NCBI GenBank assembly: GCA_947458265.1
Contig: CANGYF010000026.1
Span: 1 to 38,289, forward strand
Source of the DNA: Betaproteobacteria bacterium
GTDB lineage: Bacteria; Pseudomonadota; Gammaproteobacteria; Burkholderiales; CAIKXV01
DNA length: 38,289 bases
Direction of reading: 5' to 3'
Positions 24,345-31,536 of this stretch are shown piece by piece; position 1 is the first letter of the stretch; every line of letters starts with the position of its first letter. Under the pieces are notes generated by a model that was not told the origin of the DNA, made no database searches, and saw only the letters and a list, made by a program, of their open reading frames with translations. The translations under genes and the position numbers were made by a program.

Positions 24345-25082
24345 TCAGCCGAGCGTCACCGTCACGCTGCCGGCAGGGTCCAGCGTGTAGCGCACCATGT
24401 CTCCGGCGACGCCGAGCACCGGCGGCACGATCGACCCGGTGATCACGACTTCCCCCGCACGCAGCCGCCGTCCGCAGCCGGCAAGCACCTTCGCGACATG
24501 CCGGACGATGTCGACCGGATCGCCGGTCAGTGCATGCAGCCGGTCGGGTACCGCCAAGCTGGATTCGACCGGCGACCCACACTGCACGCCCCGGTGCCAC
24601 ACGGACGCGGCCAGAGCCGGATGCAGCGCCTCGCCACGGTCGTCCGGCCGCGGGACGATGGCAGGACCGAACACCACATGGCGCTGGTAGATGTTCGCCG
24701 CGACGATACGCTCGACATCGTCGGGCGCGAACGCGAGGTCGGCCAGCTCGAGCGCAGGCGCAATCGTACCGATCGCCGCCAGCGCAGCGGCTCGGTCTTC
24801 GCTGCCGTCCAGGTCGCGGGCCAGCGTCACCGCGACCTCTGGCTCGACCACCGGCTTCACCCAGCCGCGCACGTCGACGAGCGCGCCGTCGGCCAGCCGA
24901 GCGCTGGCGAGCAAGTGCCCGATCACTGGCGCCTCCAGCCCCAGCTTCGCCATCGCGGCCGGGGCGCCGAAACCCACCTTCCAACCGAGCACCGCCTCGC
25001 CGCGGGCCTGCGCCTCGTCCAGGGCGACCATCTGCCTGGCGAACCCGCGCATCGCCCGATCATCGCTCCAGCCGACATGCAT
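24345..25082 (-). CDS. 2-keto-4-pentenoate-hydratase-like protein (FAH superfamily)
   Basis: 245 aa. Resembles MhpD/DmpE-type hydratases and 4-oxalocrotonate decarboxylases, which act at the end of meta-cleavage pathways. Seen: AVLGWKVGFGAPAAMAKLG at the N-terminus, VVEPEVAVTLARDLDG (metal-binding Glu pair), PALELADL, and the late block GEVVITGSIVPPVLGVAGD. Family length is about 260 aa, so this is near full length. The AGGAGG ribosome site is held in a GCAGG/CCTGC hairpin (25085-25097). It lies 17 nt after the cupin gene. Substrate is not known; the ITGS block favours a hydratase or decarboxylase. Confidence 0.85.
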   Translation of the reverse strand: MHVGWSDDRAMRGFARQMVALDEAQARGEAVLGWKVGFGAPAAMAKLGLEAPVIGHLLASARLADGALVDVRGWVKPVVEPEVAVTLARDLDGSEDRAAALAAIGTIAPALELADLAFAPDDVERIVAANIYQRHVVFGPAIVPRPDDRGEALHPALAASVWHRGVQCGSPVESSLAVPDRLHALTGDPVDIVRHVAKVLAGCGRRLRAGEVVITGSIVPPVLGVAGDMVRYTLDPAGSVTVTLG

Positions 25083-25099
25083 GTGCAGGCCTCCTGCGG

Positions 25100-25537
25100 T
25101 CAGTGCGTGCGACCGCCTTCGATGGACTCGTACCCGGCCGCCTCAAGCGACCCGGCGCCGCTCCATCCCCAAACCAGCACGACGTCCTTGTCCGACGTGT
25201 TCTTGAAGCCGTGCCAGTGGCCGCGCGGCGTGAACACAACGTCGCCCTCGCAGGACTCCCGCTCGGTGCCATCCTCGAGGTACATCACGCCGCGGCCGCT
25301 CACCACGATCCAGAACTCGTCGCAGTTGAAGTGCCGGTGCCGATCGTGCTGGGCACCGGGCGGGAGTACCGTCCAGCCCACCAGCAACTTGTCGCTGTTG
25401 CAGTTCTGGGCGTTGATCAGGAACTGGACCTGCATGTCGACCCAGCCATCCTTGGCCTTGAGGCCGCCGACCTTCGGGACGTCGGCAAGGCGGGTCATGA
25501 AGGGCTTCGCGCCCTGCGTGAACTCATCAGGTTTCAT
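25100..25537 (-). CDS. Cupin-domain protein
   Basis: 145 aa, single cupin barrel. Motif 1 is GAQHDRHRHFNCDEFWIVVSG, with His, His and Glu metal ligands (HRHFNCDEF); motif 2 is GDVVFTPRGHWHGFKN, with the fourth His. It is likely a metal-dependent isomerase, hydrolase or dioxygenase, or a binding protein of the pathway; the reaction cannot be read from sequence. Its ATG overlaps the stop of the dehydrogenase (ATGA), giving tight translational coupling. Confidence 0.88.
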   Translation of the reverse strand: MKPDEFTQGAKPFMTRLADVPKVGGLKAKDGWVDMQVQFLINAQNCNSDKLLVGWTVLPPGAQHDRHRHFNCDEFWIVVSGRGVMYLEDGTERESCEGDVVFTPRGHWHGFKNTSDKDVVLVWGWSGAGSLEAAGYESIEGGRTH

Positions 25538-26418
25538 CGGCTCATGCCTCCAAGTCGCCGGTAGGCTTCGTGCGCGACCACGAAGTCGTGGTGGTCGATG
25601 CCGAAGCCCCGGCAGGCGTTCATCATCTCGTTGGCCGCGGCAGCCAGCGGCGCGGGCATGCCCAGCTTGCGCGCCAGTTCAAGCACCATGGTCATGTCCT
25701 TCTGCTGCAGCGTAACGTCGGCCAGCGGCACGGCGGGCATCTTCCCTTCGAGGATGAACGGCCCGCGATAGCCGAGCACTGGTGAAGCCACCACGCTCGC
25801 GAGCATCGCCTCGACCGCAACCTCGCGGTCGACACCGCCCTTCTCCGCCAGCGCGACGCCCTCGCAGAAGGCGATCACCTCGACCATCAGCACGAGGTTG
25901 ATCGCGAGCTTGAGTTGCACCGCGAGCCCGCGCTCGCCGATGTAGGTCGCCTTAGCACCAATGGCCAGCAGCACCGGCTTGACCTTCTCGAACGCCGCGC
26001 GGTCGCCACCGACCATCACCGAAGCCTTGCCCTGCACCACGGTGACCGGGCTGCCGGAGATCGGCGCATCGAGCATCGTGCGTCCGGCCGCCACGAAGGC
26101 CGCCGATACCTCGCGGCTCGACTCAGGCGTGATCGTGCTCATATCGAGGTAGACCGCATCCTCGCGCAGCCCGGACAGGATGCCGTCCGGTCCGAGCGCC
26201 ACCGCGCGCACCGCTGCAGCATCGGTGAGGATCGAGAAAACGATGTCGCTGCCTGCGGCGAGCGCGGCCGGCGTGTCCGCCCAGCCCATGCCCTGCGCGA
26301 GCAGCGGCTCGGCCTTGTCCCGGCTCCGGTTCCAGCCGGTGACCTCGTGCCCCGCAGCCAGCAGTCGCGGCACGATGCACTGGCCCATGGCGCCCAGCCC
26401 TGCGAATCCGATGCGCAT
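25534..26418 (-). CDS. 3-hydroxyisobutyrate dehydrogenase-family NAD(P)-dependent oxidoreductase
   Basis: 294 aa from the ATG at 26418, chosen for the GGAGGAGG just upstream; the frame opens at 26436. Beta-hydroxyacid dehydrogenase family (HIBADH, tartronate semialdehyde reductase, GLYR). N-terminal Rossmann motif is RIGFAGLGAMG; the substrate-binding block is DAPISGSPVTVVQGKASVMVGG; the catalytic Lys is in VQLKLAINLVL. The C-terminal all-helical domain ends in DHHDFVVAHEAYRRLGG. It oxidises or reduces a small hydroxyacid or semialdehyde. First gene after the promoter at 26460-26489, followed by the cupin, hydratase and Bug genes. Confidence 0.93.
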   Translation of the reverse strand: MRIGFAGLGAMGQCIVPRLLAAGHEVTGWNRSRDKAEPLLAQGMGWADTPAALAAGSDIVFSILTDAAAVRAVALGPDGILSGLREDAVYLDMSTITPESSREVSAAFVAAGRTMLDAPISGSPVTVVQGKASVMVGGDRAAFEKVKPVLLAIGAKATYIGERGLAVQLKLAINLVLMVEVIAFCEGVALAEKGGVDREVAVEAMLASVVASPVLGYRGPFILEGKMPAVPLADVTLQQKDMTMVLELARKLGMPAPLAAAANEMMNACRGFGIDHHDFVVAHEAYRRLGGMSR

Positions 26419-26459
26419 TGACCTCCTCCACGGCACTCCGGCCGTCTTCGTTGGCCGAC

Positions 26460-26489
26460 AGTATAGGATCGGCGTTAAGTGGCAGTCAA
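26460..26489 (-). promoter_or_regulatory. Sigma70-type promoter of the dehydrogenase-cupin-hydratase-Bug operon
   Basis: On the minus strand TTGACT (26489-26484) and TATACT (26465-26460) are separated by 18 nt. Transcription would start near 26453, leaving a leader of about 35 nt with a GGAGGAGG site before the ATG at 26418. The match to consensus is the best in the window. Confidence 0.75.
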
Positions 26490-26511
26490 CGGCTGTCGCT
26501 TGTCACTTAAC
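26474..26511. promoter_or_regulatory. Putative operator: inverted repeat GTTAAGTG / CACTTAAC
   Basis: Perfect 8-bp half-sites at 26474-26481 and 26504-26511 have centres 30 bp apart, about three DNA turns. One half-site lies in the spacer of the promoter, the other just upstream of its -35 box, so binding would block or modulate RNA polymerase. The distal half overlaps the last codons of the XRE-cupin gene (TGA at 26505-26503), making that regulator the natural candidate. Confidence 0.6.
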
Positions 26512-27210
26512 ACGCCGCGCCGCACGCCTGCGCGGCGCATCCAAGCCGCCGCCGCGCATCACAAGCCAGACCGCCACGGCGGGCTGGTCACCGATCGCCC
26601 ACAACCGGTGCGGCCGCTGTGAATCGAAGCTCACCGCGTCGCCGGGGCCGAGTTCGTACTCGTCGAAGCCCACGGCCACGCCGAGCCGACCGCTCACCAG
26701 GTAGCCATACTCGCGTCCGTGGTGGCGCAGCATCTCGCCGGATTCAGAAGACGAGGCCCCGACGGCATAGGTGACGAGCACGAAGTCGGCGTCCGGGTCG
26801 CTGCCCGCCGTGAGCTGCTGCCACTCGACACCGCGGGCAAGGCCGATCTTCTTGCCGGCACTGGCTCGCACCACCGGCAAGGGCACCGCCGCAGCGGCCT
26901 GCGCAGCCACGCTGGGCTCGCGCGAACCAAACAGGTCGTCGAGCGAGATCGACAGTTCGCGCACGATGGCCCACAGGGTATCGACCGACGGCTTGACGTT
27001 GCCGCGTTCGATCTGCGAAAGCAGGCTCGCCGATACGCCGACTGCACGCGCCAGCTCCCGCATACCAGTCCCAGCCCGTTCGCGCGCATCCCGGATGCGC
27101 GCGCCGAGCGCCACGGTCATCGCCTCGGACAACCGGGGCGATTCCGCCTGCACGGAGGGACGCGGGCGGGTCGCAGGCCTCGCCACGACCCGCTTTGCCG
27201 GTGCAGCCAA
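26503..27210 (-). CDS. XRE-family regulator with C-terminal cupin sensor domain
   Basis: About 235 aa from a TTG at 27210, immediately after the hydrolase stop; an ATG at 27120 (205 aa) is an alternative. The codons between the two keep the GC-rich third positions typical of coding DNA. A basic N-terminal tail precedes an HTH_3 domain (ALGARIRDARERAG, then ASLLSQIERGNVKPSVDTLW) and a C-terminal cupin (HHGREYGYLVSGRLGVAV, ELGPGDAVSFDSQRPHRL). This layout is found in repressors of catabolic genes, such as PuuR, that sense a small metabolite. It sits between the hydrolase and the promoter of the dehydrogenase operon. Confidence 0.88.
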   Translation of the reverse strand: MAAPAKRVVARPATRPRPSVQAESPRLSEAMTVALGARIRDARERAGTGMRELARAVGVSASLLSQIERGNVKPSVDTLWAIVRELSISLDDLFGSREPSVAAQAAAAVPLPVVRASAGKKIGLARGVEWQQLTAGSDPDADFVLVTYAVGASSSESGEMLRHHGREYGYLVSGRLGVAVGFDEYELGPGDAVSFDSQRPHRLWAIGDQPAVAVWLVMRGGGLDAPRRRAARRVK

Positions 27211-27211
27211 C

Positions 27212-28441
27212 TCAGAAATACGCCTGCCCCGGCTTGACCGTCGGCTCCCACTCGCACGCCGACCACGGTCCGTCGCCCTGCTCGCCGACATAGGCGATGC
27301 GGCCTGCCTTCTTCGGCACGCGCTTGCCGCTGAACAGGCCCTGCAGCCAGTCCATCACGTAGTCATGGCAGTCCATGCCGCCCAGGTTGGGGATGCCCCA
27401 GAGCGGGTGGTACTGGTTCTCCATGATCCACATCTCCTTCGGCACCTTCAGGTCGCCGTAGGCTTCGATGGCTTCCTCGAGCGGACAGAGTGGATCGAAC
27501 TCGCCAGTGACCAGCAGCGTCGGGCACTTCACCTTGTCGAGGTAGCCGCGCACAGTCATCGGCTGCGCCACCTCGATGTCGAACTTGGCCTCGTCGTCGT
27601 AGCCGGCCATGTACATGAACATCTGCTTGAAGCGCGGCGAGGACTGCGTGAAGATCGTGTTGTTCGGGTTGAAGCAGGCCACCGAACTCACCACTGCGGC
27701 GGCGCGATGGTCGTAGCTCGACAGGCGCAGGCACCAGTAGCTGCCCATGCTGATGCCGTAGATCGCGATCTTGTTCTTGTCCACTTCCGGGCGCTTCATC
27801 AGCCAGCTGATCACCGCAGCCCCGGCACGCTCGTAGTTGTCGCCGACCGCACGGATCTTCTGCATGTTCGAATTGCCCTGCCCCGGGCCATCGATCGCGA
27901 TCACGTGGAAGCCACGCGCCAGTGCGATGTTGTGCGAGACCTTGGGGAAAACTTCCTTGCTCTGGTCCATACCCGGCACGTAGATGACGACCGGCGCCTT
28001 CGGCTTGCCAGGCAGCATGTGGTACAGGCACGAGATGGTCTTGCCATCGTCGAACGGCACCTCGACGCGCTCGATCGGGTACGACGCCGTCTCGATGCGA
28101 CGGTCAACCATCTCGCTCAGCTTCTTGTACAGCGCCTTCTTCACCGGATGGTTGTCGAAGAAGATCGGGTGCTGCGCCATGCGATAACCCTCGACCGCAT
28201 GGTCGTAGTGGTGCGTCGCGGTCGCATTCGCGCCCATCGCCTGCGCCTTCTTCGCGAGGCGCTCATGGCGCTCGGCCGACTTGCGCCAGACCTTCGGCAG
28301 CATCCGGTAGTTGCGTGCGCGCGTGCCGGCTGGCACCTCGATGTCGTCGCGTTCGAAGTTCTGCACGCGGCCGCGCATGTTCAGCGCGAGGTCGAGCATC
28401 CACTGTTGGTCATCGCGCTGGGTGCGCAGCTTGCGGATCAT
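27212..28441 (-). CDS. Alpha/beta-hydrolase (FrsA / dihydroxypseudooxynicotine-hydrolase-like)
   Basis: 409 aa from the ATG at 28441, about 10 nt after AGGAGG; an ATG at 28450 is too close to that site. A helical N-terminal cap region (about 1-130) precedes the hydrolase core: APVVIYVPGMDQSKEVF, AIDGPGQGNSN, the nucleophile elbow YGISMGSYWCLR, the acid in LLVTGEFDPLCPLEEA, and a late His in QYHPLWG. This cap plus GxSxGS layout matches the 2,6-dihydroxypseudooxynicotine hydrolase/FrsA-like group, which cleaves C-C, ester or amide bonds. The substrate is unknown. REP-like units lie directly upstream. Confidence 0.85.
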   Translation of the reverse strand: MIRKLRTQRDDQQWMLDLALNMRGRVQNFERDDIEVPAGTRARNYRMLPKVWRKSAERHERLAKKAQAMGANATATHHYDHAVEGYRMAQHPIFFDNHPVKKALYKKLSEMVDRRIETASYPIERVEVPFDDGKTISCLYHMLPGKPKAPVVIYVPGMDQSKEVFPKVSHNIALARGFHVIAIDGPGQGNSNMQKIRAVGDNYERAGAAVISWLMKRPEVDKNKIAIYGISMGSYWCLRLSSYDHRAAAVVSSVACFNPNNTIFTQSSPRFKQMFMYMAGYDDEAKFDIEVAQPMTVRGYLDKVKCPTLLVTGEFDPLCPLEEAIEAYGDLKVPKEMWIMENQYHPLWGIPNLGGMDCHDYVMDWLQGLFSGKRVPKKAGRIAYVGEQGDGPWSACEWEPTVKPGQAYF

Positions 28442-28493
28442 CGGTGTCATTCCTCCTAGTATGGAAAACAGCCCCACGAATATAGCCGAACCC

Positions 28494-28588
28494 GAAACCC
28501 GGGTCAGACACGGTTTACCGGGAAAACCCGTGTCTGACCCGAGTTCAGAAAAACCGTGTCTGACCCGGGTTTCGGGCGGCGCGGGTTT
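28494..28588. repeat. REP-like locus 6: three units plus a fragment
   Basis: Units are at 28494-28517 (+), 28523-28545 (-) and 28549-28572 (-), all with the GGTCAGACA core. The first two form an inverted pair with a short loop. A fragment gcgggttt (28581-28588) runs into the TGA stop of the AAA ATPase gene, as at the mtgA stop. The locus lies between that stop and the hydrolase start, both on the minus strand. Confidence 0.88.
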
Positions 28589-30063
28589 CAGGCGGGGACG
28601 CAGCGCTCGCGGGCCCAGGCGCGCAGGTCTTCGACCTTCTCGGCCATCATGACCGACAGCGGACGGGTACGGCCGATCTCGTCGAGCAGGTGCCGGGTCG
28701 ACAGCGGCACCTTGTGCGCATGGGCTTCATACATCGAAGCCACGATCGCCTGCTCGATCTCCGCGCCGGAGAAGCCCTCGGTGGCGGCAGACAGCCCTGA
28801 CAGGTCAAAGTCGACCGGATCGAGCTTGCGCCGCTTCAGGTGGATGCACAGGATGTCGCTGCGCGTCGTGGCATCCGGCAGGTCGACGAAGAAGATCTCG
28901 TCGAACCGCCCCTTGCGCAGCAGCTCGGGCGGCAGCCGCGAGATGTCGTTCGCGGTGGCGACCAGGAACACCGGCTCCTTGCGCTCCGACATCCAGGTGA
29001 GCAGCGTGCCCAGGATGCGCTTCGATACCCCGCCGTCGCCGCCCGATTCGTCGGAGGCCAGCCCCTTCTCGATCTCGTCGATCCACAGCACGCAGGGCGA
29101 CATGCGCGCCGCCCCCTTCAGCGCCTCACGCAGGTTGCGCTCGGTCTCGCCGGTGAACTTGTTGTACAGCGTCGCGAAATCGAGCCGCAGCAGCGGCAGC
29201 TTCCACGCCCCGGCGACCGACTTCGCCGCCAGGCTCTTGCCGCTGCCCTGCACCCCGAGCAGCAGGATGCCCCTGGGCGGCGGCAGTCCCTCGGTACCCT
29301 GCTCGCCGGCGAAGACTGCCCTTCGCAGGTTGAGCCAGCGCTTGAGGTTGGGCAGGCCACCGACCTGCCCGAAGCTGCCGGTATCCAGCTCGACATCGAG
29401 TACGCCCGCCGCCGACAGGCTCTCGCTCTTGAACTGCACGATGCGATCGACATCGGCCATGTTCAGCGCCCCGTCCTCCTCCAGCCCCTGGCGGATCAGA
29501 CGGCGCGCATCCTCGACCGGGATCCCGGTCAGGTGTTGCGTCAGCAGCGCGATGGCCGCCGGATCGCCCTTCGGCTTGGCACCGTTGCGCGACTCCCAGA
29601 GCTGCGCCTCCTCGCGCACGATCTGCCGGATGCGCGCCGCATCGGGCAGCGCGAACTCGAAGCGTGCGGTCAGGTGGTGCAGCTCCGGCGGCAGCTCCAG
29701 CTGTGGGCTGACGAACACCAGCGTACGCGCGCACTGGGCATAGCCCTGCGCGATCTCGCGGATCAGCCGCACGTTGCCCGGATCTTCCATGTACGGATGC
29801 GCATCGAGCAGCGTGTACACCCCGTTCTGCGGCGTCTTGTCGATGTGGCGCAGCGCATCGACCAGGTTCTGGGTTCCGGCAACGCGGTCGGTGCGCGTCG
29901 TGCGCCGCAGCCCGTCCACTACCGACCACGAAAACGAAGCCCACCCCAGCAGGTTCGCGCTCTTCTCGATCACGCCGAGCATCCGCGCTTCCTCGGTGGT
30001 CTCGATCGTCACCAGCGGAAAGCGCGACTCCAGAATGATCGAGAGGTCCTTCGAATCGTTCAA
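28588..30063 (-). CDS. Ycf46-like AAA-family ATPase
   Basis: 491 aa from a TTG at 30063 that overlaps the mpl stop (TTGA); an upstream in-frame extension would lie inside mpl. The N-terminal ~200 residues (SIILESRFPLVTIETTEEAR onward) are a family-specific, degenerate ATPase-like region. The AAA core has Walker A GVQGSGKS at 270-277, Walker B CVLWIDEIEKG at 324-334, sensor VATANDISRLPPELLRKGRFDE with the arginine finger, and a C-terminal lid with GFSGAEIEQAI. Ycf46 of cyanobacteria affects inorganic-carbon use; the bacterial role in general is unknown. The tight overlap ties its expression to mpl. Confidence 0.88.
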   Translation of the reverse strand: MNDSKDLSIILESRFPLVTIETTEEARMLGVIEKSANLLGWASFSWSVVDGLRRTTRTDRVAGTQNLVDALRHIDKTPQNGVYTLLDAHPYMEDPGNVRLIREIAQGYAQCARTLVFVSPQLELPPELHHLTARFEFALPDAARIRQIVREEAQLWESRNGAKPKGDPAAIALLTQHLTGIPVEDARRLIRQGLEEDGALNMADVDRIVQFKSESLSAAGVLDVELDTGSFGQVGGLPNLKRWLNLRRAVFAGEQGTEGLPPPRGILLLGVQGSGKSLAAKSVAGAWKLPLLRLDFATLYNKFTGETERNLREALKGAARMSPCVLWIDEIEKGLASDESGGDGGVSKRILGTLLTWMSERKEPVFLVATANDISRLPPELLRKGRFDEIFFVDLPDATTRSDILCIHLKRRKLDPVDFDLSGLSAATEGFSGAEIEQAIVASMYEAHAHKVPLSTRHLLDEIGRTRPLSVMMAEKVEDLRAWARERCVPA

Positions 30064-31436
30064 GCCGGTGCCCCGCCCGCGCCCTCGAGCACATCCTCCA
30101 GCCGCCCGAGCAGCTTCTCGTGGATGCCGCCGAAGCCGCCGTTGCTCATGACCAGCACATGGTCGCCGCTGCGCGCCTCGGCCACGATCGCCTCGATCAG
30201 CGACGGCAGGTGGTCGTACGTTGCGAGCTTCGGCCCGAGCGAGGCAAGGGCACCATCCGCATCCCATCCGAGGTTCGCGGTGTAGCAGAACACCCGATCG
30301 GCCTCGGCCAAGCTGGTCGGCAGGGCATCCTTCAGCATGCCCATGCGCATCGTGTTCGAGCGCGGCTCGAGCACTGCCAGCAGGCGTGCCCCGCCAATAC
30401 GCGCACGCAGTCCCTTCAGCGTGGTCTCGATCGCGGTCGGATGGTGTGCGAAGTCGTCGTACACGGTGACGCCACCGACCACCCCGCGCGTCTCGAGCCG
30501 CCGCTTGACCCCCCGGAACTTCGCCAGGGCTGCGAGGCTGATGCCGGGCGAGATGCCCGCATGCCGCGCTGCAGCGATCGCCGCCAGCGCATTCTGAACG
30601 TTATGCTCGCCGGCAAGAGACCAGCGCAGGTGCCCGCACGACTCCCCACGGAAGCCGATCTCGACCGCACCATCGGCCGCAGCCTCGCCAGCATGCCAGC
30701 CACCCGGGCTGTTGAACGACTCGCCCGGCGTCCAGCAGCCGCGCTCCAGCACCCGCTCGAGCGCCTCCGCCCGCGCATTCCAGATGATTCGCCCCGCTCC
30801 CGGCACGATGCGCACCAGGTGGTGGAACTGCTGCTCGATCGCAGCCAGGTTGGGGAAAATGTCCCCGTGGTCAAACTCGAGGTTGTTCAGCACGACGGTG
30901 CGCGGCCGGTAGTGGACGAACTTGGACCGCTTGTCGAAGAACGCAGTGTCGTACTCGTCGGCCTCGATCACGAAGAACTGGGAATTGGCCAGCCGCGCCG
31001 ACACCGGGAAATCGTGCGCGACGCCACCGACCAGGAAGCCGGGGTTCAGGCCCGCCTGCTCGAGGATGAACGCCAGCATCGCGGTGGTCGTGGTCTTGCC
31101 GTGGGTGCCGGCGATCGCCTGCACCCACTTGCCGCGCAGCACCTGCTCGGACAGCCACTGCGGCCCGGACACGTACGGCAGCCCGCGGTTGAGGATCTCC
31201 TCCATCAGCACGTTGCCGCGCGACACCACGTTGCCGACCACGAACACATCCGGCTTCAGCCGCACCTGCGACGGCTCGTAGCCCTCGATCAGCTCGATGC
31301 CCTGTTCGGCGAGCTGGGTGCTCATCGGCGGGTAGACGTTGGCGTCGCAGCCGGTGACCCGGTGGCCGGCCTGGCGGGCAAGAACGGCAACCCCGCCCAT
31401 GAAGGTGCCGCAGACGCCGAGAACATGAATATGCAT
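30060..31436 (-). CDS. mpl: UDP-N-acetylmuramate:L-alanyl-gamma-D-glutamyl-meso-diaminopimelate ligase
   Basis: 458 aa from the ATG at 31436 (MHIHVLGVCGTFMGGVAVLA). Cytosolic Mur-family ligase that reattaches recycled tripeptide to UDP-MurNAc, saving peptidoglycan. The P-loop is GTHGKTT at 110-116; further family blocks are FVIEADEYDTAFFDKRSKF, LNNLEFDHGDIF and VYDDFAHHPTAIETTLKGL. Length matches Mpl. Its stop overlaps the TTG start of the Ycf46-like gene. A 100-bp AT-richer gap separates it from the divergent diguanylate cyclase gene. Confidence 0.96.
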   Translation of the reverse strand: MHIHVLGVCGTFMGGVAVLARQAGHRVTGCDANVYPPMSTQLAEQGIELIEGYEPSQVRLKPDVFVVGNVVSRGNVLMEEILNRGLPYVSGPQWLSEQVLRGKWVQAIAGTHGKTTTTAMLAFILEQAGLNPGFLVGGVAHDFPVSARLANSQFFVIEADEYDTAFFDKRSKFVHYRPRTVVLNNLEFDHGDIFPNLAAIEQQFHHLVRIVPGAGRIIWNARAEALERVLERGCWTPGESFNSPGGWHAGEAAADGAVEIGFRGESCGHLRWSLAGEHNVQNALAAIAAARHAGISPGISLAALAKFRGVKRRLETRGVVGGVTVYDDFAHHPTAIETTLKGLRARIGGARLLAVLEPRSNTMRMGMLKDALPTSLAEADRVFCYTANLGWDADGALASLGPKLATYDHLPSLIEAIVAEARSGDHVLVMSNGGFGGIHEKLLGRLEDVLEGAGGAPA

Positions 31437-31536
31437 GGCACGGAGAGTGTAGACGAACCCTAAAGAAATCGGCGCATCTACCGAAGAAGAACAGTAGAGA
31501 CGCCAACCCGGCGCCGTCAACCACCTCCCAGCGACC

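Noticed and set aside
7828-28588. CRISPR array
   Set aside because: Units recur in both orientations, two or three at a time, with irregular short gaps and no spacer regularity or cas genes.
31492-31520. Minus-strand TTGACG-17-CTACTG as an mpl promoter
   Set aside because: The -10 match is too weak to call, though the position in the divergent gap is sensible.
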